Source: Nissolia schottii (Eukaryota; Streptophyta; Magnoliopsida; Fabales; Fabaceae). From it: a stretch of DNA of 64,000 nucleotides. This document shows, in pieces, positions 1-11,774 of this stretch (position 1 is the stretch's first letter; each line of letters starts with the position of its first letter). The notes under the pieces are model-generated. The model worked only from the letters and a program-made list of their open reading frames with translations. It was not told the DNA's origin and ran no database searches. Location: NCBI GenBank assembly GCA_003254905.1, contig QANU01047353.1, forward strand, positions 576,510 to 640,509. Direction: 5' to 3'. Both the position numbers and the translations under genes were made by a program.

Positions 1-1326
1 TTATAGCAAGCCATATAATGGTGAACATTTAAAATTTGGTAACTTTAGGTGCACACACAATAGTAACCGAAATAATTATATTACAAATCGTTAAGTGTAT
101 TGTACTTGAAACACAGTACTCAACAGCCTTTAAATCCAACAATATATTCCCTGAAACATGCAATAATTTTTTTCCTTTCATGGAGCAATATCCCTAATTA
201 AGGGACACGTAGTTTTGATGTTTATTTTGCATGGAGGTTCAACTATCTTTCAATGGCAGACACGTGGAGCTTGTTCATGAAGTTGTTCCAATTATATTCT
301 AACACCACACTAGGGTTTCTGATTGCTTCCCATTCGATCGATTTTCTCCAACAAATATTAATTGCCTTTTTTTTAATCTCTTAAAAATAAATAGTAAATA
401 AAAAATAAAGTGATGTTTACGTGTCTATCAAAAAGGAGAAATAATTCAAAACAAAAGAGTTGAGTCTACTATTTTTTTTTTAAAAAGTAATTCCAATATC
501 AAATATCAAATTAAGAAATATAAATTGAGAAATCAGAAATAGTCCTCTTCAATTGTTTGTATATAAGACTTGTGCCTGTTAATCTATCTCTTAACACATG
601 ACAAAGATTATGCTTAAGGCAAACATGAGATGAGAAGATGTTAAATTTATTATTAAATACAAATTTTTTCAAGTGAAATTTTTATATGACCTAATTATTT
701 TTGTGAATATTCACTATTAATCTTATAATATCATGTATCTTATTTGGACCATTTTTTTTAATTAGAGTTTAATTTTTATCTATTAATAAAGTAATATAAA
801 AATTTATTTTAAAATTATCAATCAATCAAATCTTATTAAATTAGCATAAACAATCTCAAATTTCTTTAAACCCTTTTAATTAATAATATAATTTACACAT
901 TAACTAGATGATCGACATATATGATTATGAAAAAAATTCATATAAAAAATGGTCCATTCCTTGAACATTTTGGATACTCTTGTAATTAATGTTGTAATGA
1001 TATACACACACACAGTTTGTTAACCTCTATAACTTCATATGAAGCTTACGATGTCCACAAAATATCCTCATTTTCTCTTCTAATTCAACATTTAAGAATG
1101 ATTAATTTTATAATTTTGTTCAAATCATATTAATTATTCTCTTAACTTTTCTCTCACTTCAAAAAAAAAAACAAAAGATAAAAGAGAAATAAAAGAGATA
1201 GGGTATTAATGAAGTTAATAGGATAATTAATATGATTTAGACAAAATTACAAAATTAATCACTCTTAAATATTAAGTTAGAAAAGGGAATGAGAAGTATT
1301 AGTGTCTAAAATAATATGTGGACATA

Positions 1327-1371
<45 letters not shown>
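1..1371. other. AT-rich 5' spacer ending in an (AT)n microsatellite
   Basis: No coding potential is visible on either strand. The stretch is very AT-rich with many short A and T runs. From about 1331 to 1371 it is a pure AT dinucleotide run that goes directly into the N gap, so the run probably caused the assembly break. It lies upstream of the thaumatin-like gene, but I see no promoter element clear enough to call. Confidence 0.7.
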
Positions 1372-1936
1372 NNNNNNNNNNNNNNNNNNNNNNNNNNNNN
1401 NNNNNNNNNNNNNNNNNNNNNNNNNNNNNNNNNNNNNNNNNNNNNNNNNNNNNNNNNNNNNNNNNNNNNNNNNNNNNNNNNNNNNNNNNNNNNNNNNNNN
1501 NNNNNNNNNNNNNNNNNNNNNNNNNNNNNNNNNNNNNNNNNNNNNNNNNNNNNNNNNNNNNNNNNNNNNNNNNNNNNNNNNNNNNNNNNNNNNNNNNNNN
1601 NNNNNNNNNNNNNNNNNNNNNNNNNNNNNNNNNNNNNNNNNNNNNNNNNNNNNNNNNNNNNNNNNNNNNNNNNNNNNNNNNNNNNNNNNNNNNNNNNNNN
1701 NNNNNNNNNNNNNNNNNNNNNNNNNNNNNNNNNNNNNNNNNNNNNNNNNNNNNNNNNNNNNNNNNNNNNNNNNNNNNNNNNNNNNNNNNNNNNNNNNNNN
1801 NNNNNNNNNNNNNNNNNNNNNNNNNNNNNNNNNNNNNNNNNNNNNNNNNNNNNNNNNNNNNNNNNNNNNNNNNNNNNNNNNNNNNNNNNNNNNNNNNNNN
1901 NNNNNNNNNNNNNNNNNNNNNNNNNNNNNNNNNNNN
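1372..1936. other. assembly gap (565 N)
   Basis: Continuous N bases between an AT dinucleotide run and a C-rich/CT-rich stretch. The gap ends about 115 bases before the start codon of the thaumatin-like gene, so much of that gene's core promoter may be inside it. Its true length is unknown. Confidence 0.98.
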
Positions 1937-2050
1937 TCCCCCCCCCCCCTCTCCCTCTTCTTCTTACTCTCTCCCCATCTCTTTTCCCTCATTAATTATT
2001 CTCTTCAAAGAACCATATATTACTACTTCTCCATTTTCAACAACCTAATT

Positions 2051-4295
2051 ATGTCTCATCAACATTCCTCTAATATTGTATTAGTACTCTTCATTTTCCT
2101 CCTACATCTCCTCGCTTCCACAGGTACACATACAATGAAAACACCACTACTCAACTTCTTATTCTCATTCCTATTGGTCTTTAATATAACATTTCATTAG
2201 ATCATCTAATCTAGTTCGAACCAAGTCTTCTTTTTATATTATATACATTGAGAATATCATGTTGGAGATATAGACACAAATAAGTTAAGCAAGTTTAACT
2301 ATATATTTTAAAATTTGTACAGTCAATTTAAGTATTTATATTTATTTTCAAAACTAATGTAAGAATGTCTTAATCTAACTATATCTTCTTACTTTAGAAA
2401 AGTAATTAAGAATCAAAATACATGAATGAATTAACTAAATTAATTTTTTTCTTAAACTTTAATTAATTAATTAATTAATTGATCTGTTAATATTCCAATG
2501 TCTGTGTATTTTTTCAGTTTGTGCAACAACATTCACGTTCGTGAACAAGTGCGACCATACGGTGTGGCCCGGGCTTCTCGGAAAGCCAGATCTCGGCGCA
2601 ACGGGCTTCGAGCTCAAGCGAGGCTCCACGCGCTCATTCCACGCGCCGCCGGCCTGGTCGGGCCGATTCTGGGCCCGGACCGGCTGCAACTTTGACGACT
2701 CTGGCCACGGTGCATGTGCCACCGGCGATTGTGGCTCCGGCGAGATAAACTGCAACGGCAACAGCGCCACACCGCCTGCAACCCTGGCAGAGTTCACGCT
2801 CGGCGGCGGCGCCTCGCCGGCGGACTACTACGACGTGAGCCTTGTCGATGGCTACAATGTGCCCATGCTGGTGGACGCGGATGGCGGCGCCGGCGCGTGC
2901 GCCGCCACGGGGTGCGGCGCGGACCTGAACCGGCGGTGTCCGGCGGAGCTGAGGGTGGATGGAGGCGGCGCGTGCAAAAGCGCGTGCGGCGCGTTCGGGA
3001 CGGCGGAGTACTGCTGCGACGGGGCGTACGGGTCGCCGGCGGCGTGTAGGCCGTCGGCGTATTCGGAGATGTTCAAGGCGGCGTGTCCGAAGGCGTACAG
3101 CTACGCGTTTGACGATGCGACGAGCACTTTCACTTGCACTGCTGCTGATTATACCATCACATTTTGTCCTTCTTCTCCAAGGTAAATATGATTTTTATTT
3201 TATTTTATTTTTCATTTAAAAGAAATTTAAAAAGTCATTCAAGGGGAAAAAATTCTCTAAAGTAAACATCACTTTAAATGGTAGAGTCAATGAGTTTCAT
3301 TATTGGATCAAGAAAATGAATAGGAAGACATATTTTTACATATTGATTCTATTGACAAAAAGTCTTACTTTACTCCTTAAGATGAGATGTTACTTTAGAG
3401 GATCGATTCCCTTTGAGGGGATATAAAGTATTAAGGAATAACTTAATCACTTAATATTTGTCTTTTCTTCTTATTTTGCATCTCAAAATTGTCAAGTGTC
3501 AATTATAACAGTTGTTAGGAAGATGATTAAGTTCAATAGTCATGGAGTTCAATCATTTCTCATAAATATAAGAATTTAATTATGATATATTGTTAGCGTA
3601 AAGAAATTTTACATAGATATTAAATCATATTTTGATACATAAAGAAATTTTAGATGGATATTTAATTAAATTTACTTACATAAGTTGAGTGACGGTAGAG
3701 TGTGACTAAGAGAAATTATTGAGTGGTAAACTAAGGTTAAATTTATTAGTAAAATGATTGAGTTGTGATGATTTTTAAAATGACATTTCGTATAAATGCA
3801 TTGGTAATAAATTATCTTATTATCTGCAGCTAAAATGTCTAGAGTGATGAAAACACAAATTTGAGTTTGCATTCCATTCACCCACCATTCATGTCTTCTA
3901 TCAAAAAAAAAAAAATTCTGACATCAAAAGTTAATTTTAGTGCTAAGGAAAGCTGTAGAATGACTGAAATTTATCAGAAGTTTTCTATGTGCTTTTAACT
4001 ATGCCCTATTCATCTATCATTTTCTTTCCTTTTGAACGAGATTTGGTCAATATTCTTGACATAACATGCTAGTGCTATTGCCCTAATTGGAATTTGTTGG
4101 TTTTGTTGCAGTTTGAAATCATTGATGGATTCAGGGCCAGGATCATCTGTTGAGCAAGCTGCAGTAGCTACCACTTCATGGTTTGCCAATTTGGCCACAG
4201 GGTCCTCTGCAAGAACTACCCAACCCTTTGCACCTTCCATCACTGCATTCTTTGTGGCTCTCCCTTTCATTCTTTTCCATCTAATAATCTCTTAG
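2051..4295 (+). CDS. thaumatin-like protein, GPI-anchored type, three exons
   Basis: Exons are 2051-2123, 2518-3181 and 4112-4295. All junctions are GT/AG and the 921 nt encode 306 aa. Exon 1 is a signal peptide: a short polar start, then a Leu/Phe/Ile-rich core ending in ...LLASTG. Exon 2 is the PR-5/thaumatin fold: it opens FTFVNKC, has the family signature GHGACATGDCGSGEINC, and is cysteine-rich throughout, as expected for eight disulfides. The DxDGG-like patch near VDADGGAGAC belongs to the acidic cleft region. Exon 3 adds a Ser/Thr/Ala-rich linker and a hydrophobic tail (FFVALPFILFHLIIS) ending at the stop, which fits a GPI-attachment signal. Family members are secreted or cell-wall proteins, often linked to defence or glucan binding. 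The exon 2 coding sequence is very GC-rich compared with its surroundings. The start is the first ATG that gives a signal peptide and splices in phase. Function beyond the family is inferred. Confidence 0.93.
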
Positions 4296-6480
4296 TTCTT
4301 TTTTTTTTTTTTTGTGTCTCTTTAAGAGTGGTATAACTCAATCATATTCATTTGCATTCTTAAGGTCTATTTCTAATTTTTGTTTTCTTTTTGTGTTTTT
4401 AACATATTTCTTGTCTTTAAAGATTTTACGAAAGAAATATTGATAACAAGAAAATGAGAACAAAAATCGTGATTTTTCTTGTTTTCATTATTTTCTTCAT
4501 AAAATTCTTAAAAGTAAGAAATAAATTAAAAATAGAGTACAAAAACAGAGACTAGACCTACCTTTATCTTCCTCTCTTTTAGGCACACAAAAATAGTAAA
4601 ACAACATTCATTTGTTGTTAAATTTAGGGCTACGATTGTTGAGTTCTATGTAAATTGTATGAAATCATTTAAGTTTCAGAAATTTTTGTTCTGTTTTTGT
4701 ATTTATATGGTACATTCCATAATTCTAAGTCATTGGAATTGGAGGGTGAGGTGGGAGAATGAAAGGACATTGTATTGCTTTCATTGAAATGTAAGCACCA
4801 AGATTAAAATGATCTTTGTAAATTAATTAATGAGAATTTTTCAAATTAGTGGGACCCTAAACCCATTACCTTTTTTTTTTTTTTTTTTTTCTGACTCGAT
4901 CTTATTATCAAGTTACCTGTAATGAAACCCCATAAACGGAAAAGGAGCAAAGGAAAAGAAAAAGGAAATAATGAAAAGTAGAGGCCATATATACTTGACT
5001 TGCTAAGATTTTCAACAGTGAATAAGAATTTGTCACAAATCCTTGCAGTTTTGACAAGCATGTGTTCTGATTCATTCATGCTCAAAGCACTTTATAATTG
5101 ATCAATGAAAGATGGTGACTAGCTCTGTGGACTGTAAAATTCAATTATTACTCACTTTTAATCATCTTTTAAGGCTATGACAAAATGAGCAAGACACTAT
5201 TAAATTAGAAGGCATGCACACTGACTAAAAAGTCATTAAATAGACTCAAATTTAGAAAACAAACAATTTTTTTTTAAAGGTGGATAAATTTTATTTACAA
5301 ATCATTATAAGAGGCGTGGTCTATCATGGGGTTTCATCGAGATGCTACAACTATATAACAACCTTAGACAAGAAACTGTAAAGGAGAGGGAGTCATATTG
5401 TGTTGCTTGAACCCCTCAACCAAGAGAAGGCTATAAAAAATGATATTTTGAGGTGTGAACAATTTTTCCTCCAAGACTTTTCTGTTTTTGGTGAGGCAAA
5501 TCCTCTAGAATGATGTAAGGTCCCATGGTTGAGTGTGTGTGGTAGAAATTAAAAGTTATAGGATAGCCAAATTTAACAAACAGAGTGGACAATTGAGGTT
5601 GGAGGATGTCAAACGGGATGAAATTTGAGTCCATCTTCTAAGAATTGTGTAGAGGGACAATGAACCAACGAGTAGAGTGGAGCCAGGGACCTAGGGACGC
5701 ATCCACAGGTCCCAAAGGCACCATAGTCCCTCTAAACAGGGACTTTGTGTGACTAATAAATTTTTGATATGTGTCTGATTATAAATTTTGTCAATAAAAT
5801 AAGTTAATTTATTAAATTATAAATTAACCTAGTCACTTTTATAAATGATGTTTAACATTTTTCTTTACTTGTTTTTGGTGCCATTTTAAGCACCTTTCTT
5901 CCTTCTAATATATTACGCCAAGCTCAAGAGGGATTTTTCCAAACAGAAAATTAAAAAATAAATAGAAGGAGTATATATATGAGTTTCAATGGTTAAATTG
6001 GACAGAAGATATTTCTAGATATTTATTGGAATCAAAGTTGAGATCATGCATGCTTTCAACTTTAGGATAATTATTAGATACGTTTAGATAAAGTTAAAAT
6101 GGTTTAATTGGCTGGGAAAGATATGATAATTACTGACAAATTGCTAGGCTAATGTGTTTTCAAACCCTTTTTTTGTGTGAGATGTCATCATGAAAGGAAG
6201 CCAACCTATTACATTCTTTTCAGTGCATGCATAAGATATATGTGATGAAAAGGATAGAAAAAGTTAGAAATTGAGGCGAAAGCTCAGAATGACAATTCGA
6301 GAGGTTAAATAAAAGCTTGAAGAAATTTATAATGACCATGACATCATACGAGAAATCTATTTTTGTGATCAAATTGCACTGATGTGTTATATCTATCTAT
6401 TATCATGCCTTTGAACGAAAAATTCACTTTAATTCAGGATCAGATCAGAAAAAAGTGAACCAACCCCTGATAAATATATG
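4296..6480. other. AT-rich spacer without a recognisable gene
   Basis: This follows the thaumatin-like stop codon. The first few hundred bases may be 3' UTR. Long T runs are present at 4298-4313 and 4871-4890. Short open frames exist on both strands, for example around 5431-5634 on the minus strand, but none resembles a known family or has credible splice partners. Confidence 0.55.
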
Positions 6481-7460
6481 CATATTCTCTTCGTTTTTTT
6501 TTTTAAGTCTCCCGTGGTATTTATAGCCTGAGACTAGTCTCTTCGCATATTGTAAGTCTATTTAATGGGGTAGACGCCAAGTCGCCAACCGTGGATAATA
6601 TATACATATTCTAATGTCAAGTATGAAATACAAGAATAAATTAAATATTAAGTAAGAATTGAAACAAGTCTTTTTGACATCTAATTCATTCGGTTATGGG
6701 CCTTACCTTAGAGTCCTAAAAAAAGGTCTACCTCTGACCTCAACCATGAGGTTGTCGACTTAGACGTGAGACACGAGGTATAGGCCTAGGATCTGAGTTC
6801 GCAACTCCAAGGTTTAAACCAAACCTCCACACCTGAGATCCGATTTTGTACCTCACAAGTTTCCTAGCAAGCGTCGTGGGATGAGATCTAATGTGTCATT
6901 GAGGTCTTCTAGAAGGACTTGCTAGCTTGCAAGGATGGGGATGTTGTCTTGAGCTAGGCCCTACGACCTCTACCAACCCTAATCCTCATAAGGTAATCGA
7001 TATAAATAGGGATGTTATCTCCCTACTGAAGGTAAGCCAGTTTATCATCTTTTATCCTAAAGTTCTCACCTTGAATATTTACCTTACTTGGGCATTGAAG
7101 TGACCTTGCGTATACACCCTGTTTCTGTTCCAACGACATCTTGAGGGCCTGAAGTCATTACTCGCAACACCATCTTGAAGGCGAGCTTTTATACTTCCAA
7201 TGAACACCTCCTCTTATTCACACCTTGCTTAAGTAACCTTGTTCCCTTCTCTACTTTACTTGTGAACACATTCATAATCATACCCCTCTAATTTTATTTA
7301 TATAACTTGATTTATGGTTTACATTTGTTTATATCTATTACCTTTATATAATAAAAAATTTTGGTTGGGGAGAAGACTCACTCTTCGTCTAGAGTAGGTC
7401 TTCAAACTTGTTAAATGCTTACAAAAATATTTACACACCACTCATAAACGAAAAAAAACT
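6480..7460. repeat. decayed LTR-like fragment (probable Ty3/gypsy solo LTR remnant)
   Basis: The stretch is less AT-rich than its flanks. It has a TATA-like box near 6999 (atataaatag), followed by a downstream segment (about 7075-7190) of the kind found in U5 of plant gypsy LTRs: 'acttgggcattgaagtgac' followed closely by 'cttgcgtatacaccctg'. No internal coding region is recognisable beside it and I cannot fix clean TG...CA ends. The LTR identity rests on word pattern only. It is an old, decayed fossil. Confidence 0.4.
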
Positions 7461-8090
7461 TATAATTGAACCCAAATTACGGTTTACAAGTTATATAGTC
7501 CGGTTAGATCAAGGAAAAAAATTGTCGTGGTTTTAAGTATGAGAATAAAATTGTATATTAATTAATTAAATTTAAATTAAATGAAAAATATATATTGAAA
7601 AGATTTAAAGACCTAAAACATTAAGATTTGAACCAATTAAGATATTGCATTCAATCTGTTTTGTGATTTTTTTATTTAGATAGTTGATTTAATTTTTGGT
7701 AGACAATGGGGCAAGAGCCCAAAAAAGAAACAACAATAAATAAATTAGCCTCCACGAGGCCACGCAATCTGAATCAGATCATTTAGAAGAAGAGGACAAG
7801 TAGCCGCAAACGCTGTGTCAAAGTAAGAAACCTCGAAGGAAGGAAGGCTATGACTTAGGATAGATAGTTGATTTAAATTTCTCTTATTTTGAGCTCTCCC
7901 CTATCCGCTCTATAAAAGACGAAATAGAAACGACCAATTGAATAGCATGATGACAAAGAAAACTCTTATCGGTAATGTAATTTTCAATTGCTCTCATCAT
8001 GAACTATGGCCCGGTGGGGATAAGCTGTGCAAAAGTCTAATACATAATTTTATTAGACTACTTTTTCTATCGTGACCTCAACGACACAAG

Positions 8091-8383
8091 GTTAATATCC
8101 TGTTAGATCCCTTAAATTTATACCTTTATTTTAATTGGTCCTTTAACTTAAAAAAGTGACAAGTTAATTTCTAGCTGTCATAAGTAGTCCTTGAATATTC
8201 ATAATATTACTCTAAGTAGTCTCCGAATAATCTAACTATTTTCTCTTGGAACATGGAGTAAGGGCTAAATAGTCCAATGGTTATCAAAATTCAACGATTA
8301 ACCTGTCATTTTTTTTAAGTTAATGGACTAATTAGAACACAGGTATAAAATCCATACCAAATAAAATTTTAACCCAATAAGGT
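8091..8383. mobile_element. MITE-like inverted-repeat element
   Basis: The arms at about 8116-8176 and 8295-8352 are imperfect reverse complements. The left arm has 'tttaacttaaaaaagtgaca' and the right arm, read on the minus strand, has 'attaacttaaaaaaaatgac'. Both begin with a 'tatacct' block. The spacer of about 120 bases has no coding content. The outer ends (ggttaa... on both sides) are approximate and I could not find a convincing target-site duplication, so the superfamily is open. Confidence 0.5.
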
Positions 8384-11300
8384 TTTAATTCAAAAAAATT
8401 TGGTTCAAATATTTCCTCACCCGACATATGAGAAATTAATCTTCAGGTCTGGTCAAATGCTGAAGCAACGACTCCTTTCAACATTACCTTTTTTATTTAC
8501 GTGAATTTTATAGGCAAATTTATGTTCACATGCTTAAAGAACACGAACTCCTCCTTTTATTCTAACTAATATGTTGTTGATAAGGTAATGGAATTATTAG
8601 TTGCATGATAAGTAAATTAGGTTAAAATATTTATTTATTTGATAAACAATTCATGATGGATAAACTCAATTCCTTTTGAGATTACATAAAAAAATGCACT
8701 GCTCTCACATTTGTTGGGAGTGTTTGATGATGAGTATTTGGGTACATGTAATCTTTAAACGATTGGACAAAGTCAATAGAGAAACAACAAAAGCTTTATC
8801 TATCACACTCTAAAGGTGAAATACACACCAGAGATATGGTTGAGAAATGCTTTTGCATGCTTTTTTATGTTCACACTAGGAAAAAATTTCGTACATAACT
8901 TTGTTATCAAAGAAGATAGTTCCAAATTAGGAAAATTTCTTAAAACACTTTTTGTAATACTTTCAACTAGTATCAACAAGTTGTTAGATGAATGATAAGC
9001 AGTTTTGTCTCCTGTGAGAATGAGAACAAAAGTTTGATTATCGAGAAACATACTTGTTAGAAAGGATTGGAGGAGAGTAACTTTTAACACTCCATCTTTT
9101 GAAATTACGAAAACAATATCTCCCATGATTTAAGCCAATAGAAATGGTCTAGTGATGAGAGATTTGGATACTATGCACAAGGTTTAGGGTTCACACTCCA
9201 TTGCCACCATTATACTAAAAAAATTAATACTTTCAACGGTTGAGATTTGATTGATCAAAATTTCAGCCTTTGTGTACAATGAGTTATGCAAATGATAAGT
9301 TATATTATCAATATATATTGGTAATGGATGCAATAATTTTTCTTTTAAAACTACCGAAATCTAAAGAATTATAACTAATATGGATGTAGTCCTTAGATAT
9401 AGTATTTGAACTTGAGACATTATTTAAAAATACTAAAAGTTGAATCACTTGAATTAGCTAAACGTTGATATTCAATGCACATATTTTGAGTGCACGAGAA
9501 TCTCCCCTAAATTAGGGTGATGTAAAATTCCATCCCAATGACTATGGGATTCCGGTTTTGGCAGACACAAAGGGTAAGAGTGCGACTGATTCCTTCACCA
9601 ACTAAGGGGGGTTTCGAAGAAAGAAGAACATGAGCAAGTAGTTGCAAAAGAAAGAAACCAAACATACTTTTAGCCCCAAGATAAGATGACAACTTGGAAG
9701 TCCATATTCATTCCTCAATGGTTGATTACTTTTCAATTTCAACTTTTTTCCTTTGTTGTTTCTAGCACAAGAAAGACTGTGAAATAAACCCCAACACCAA
9801 CCATTGGTTAGTTACAAAAAATGTGCAATTGATATGGAACTTGAATTGGAATTCAAACCAGGATGAAGAAAATGAACAGGAAAAAAGAAAAACCCTACAA
9901 GAAGGCCTAGTGCCATGGAAAATAAAAACTATCACATAACAAATTAGTATAGAAGTTTTTAATTTAATTATTTTTGTGTATAATGGAACACCACTAATTT
10001 TAGGCTTCAATTATATAGAAAAATGTTAAATCCTCCCAATTTTTAATTATATTCATATTTAATAGTCCTTAGATAGCTAATGTCATTGTATGAAATTTTG
10101 AATTAAAAAGATTTTCATATTAGATTATTAAGAGGATATAACAGCACTTGGTACTTCTCAAGTTTTTCCTTAAAATGCGATTTTTATTAAAGACAAAATT
10201 CTTGTCCTTCACAAAACCAAGGTTTAAATGGAGAATGAAACACAAAACTAAATAAAACAAAATAGAAGTGAAATCACTAACTCTCAAACTTCCATTTGAG
10301 CCATTATGCTATGAGTAGCTTGGTTGGAACAATCTATATTGAATAAAGTTGCACACAGTGTACTTCTATATTCATATGACCAAGCATGAGCTGTCATTCC
10401 TTTGTCTCTAGCCCCCACTCCTTTTTTTTCTGCCAGACAATGGCTATCAGAAGAAAATCATCCTATTTTAGAAAGTAGGAGGAAGATTGGCCAAGCATAC
10501 CCGGAGAAAAAGTTCAATAAATGGAAATTAATACTATTTGCTTCCGTAATAGCTAAGTATCCTAAGTCATGTCCATAAATAATATATTAGGATCAATCAT
10601 GCCTATTTTGAACATGTTTATGTCCTATTAGGAAAAAGGCAGATATAAACCCTCAAAATAAATTGTGTCCTCTTAAAATAAATAGGACCTAACTTATGTT
10701 GGTTTTAAACATGTTTGTGCCATGATAAGAAAGAAATAGACACAAGTACTCAAATTAGACTTTAAAAAAATTTAAAAAAACTTCACCTATTTAAAGTACT
10801 TGAGTTTATAACAGTATGACCAACAAGGGGGATCTTCATCCCAATTTGAGTGTTTGTGTTTATCTCTCTTAACCTGAGATGATAATGTTCAAACAAACAT
10901 GCACATAATCTCACTCTCACTGCAAAGACAAAGCGTATCCCCTTGTTACATACAAGAGAAAAGCAAAGCATGAACCCTCCACTTGGTTTAAAATTCTTAG
11001 TTTAAATGATCCAGTTGGTAGCTTTTGACACAGTGCAGCTTCATCACAATGTGGTGGAGTTACTTTGTTTACTCTGTGGACAGTTCTTCCCAAAAAATAA
11101 AAAGCTTCGTAGTCCTTACTTTGATGCTTCAACCAAGATATGGAAACTTTTCTTCTGTCAAAAGTTGTAGTGCAGAAACCAGTAGCATACACCATCCCAA
11201 TAAAACAAAATATATGACAATTCCACACGATTCGCATATAACCTGCTATATTTAAAACATAAATGGGAGACAAAAATAGTGCAACAAAGACTTAATCACC

Positions 11301-11774
11301 ATTAACATACTATTATCTACCAAATACAGAACTTTTAATCACTTTCTTCTTTCCCCCTTTTTGGATTGCCAAGACCAACTAGAATTCAGAAAAAAATCTT
11401 TTAATAATATCAGATACTTTTGGGCCCCATATTTTGATTTTTCACTTTTAAGGTGAACCATCGAATATGCTTGATATTCATTTGAGCCACATAGGGGTTA
11501 AGAATAGTGCTGTCTTCTGACGATGTGACTCCAACAAATTACTATGCAATGAAAGCGTGCAATTGGCCAGTGTCTTCAACAGGACATATATCTTGTGCAT
11601 ATCTTTGGTAACAGCTTTTCTTCAGAAAATAATCGCTTATTTTTCAAAAGCTGTCTCAAAAAGCTTTTGATTAAGCTGTTTTGAATCCATAATAAGCTAA
11701 TCCAAACACATACGTCCCACAGTAGTTGACCGACCATAGCAAGAGGCGCCAAAGTGAAATATTTGAAAGTAAGC
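8384..11774. other. spacer with orphan open frames, no recognised gene
   Basis: Two minus-strand open frames were considered: 8803-9126 (107 aa, starting MGDIVFVISKDG) and 10917-11273 (118 aa, starting MSPIYVLNIAG). I do not recognise either, neither has an obvious regulatory context, and codon use does not stand out from chance. The second lies about 500 bases past the stop of the methyltransferase gene and could be unrelated transcribed DNA. The rest is AT-rich with scattered short inverted repeats. Confidence 0.4.

Noticed and set aside
1302-2048. Open frames spanning the N gap and the AT repeat
   Set aside because: They consist of Ile/Tyr repeats and undefined residues; an artefact of N bases and microsatellite.
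2471-3219. Several overlapping open frames on both strands over the thaumatin-like exon 2
   Set aside because: The exon is GC-rich, so stop codons are rare in other frames; only the frame with the thaumatin signature and matching splice phases is real.
10917-11273. 118-aa minus-strand open frame downstream of the CaM KMT gene
   Set aside because: No recognisable family, no splice context and no conserved pattern visible; could be tested by RNA-seq but not claimed.
11600-11710. Possible hAT-like end rich in 'aagctttt' words
   Set aside because: One plausible terminus (GTGTTTGGATTAGCTTATT, reversed) but no partner end or duplication could be fixed.
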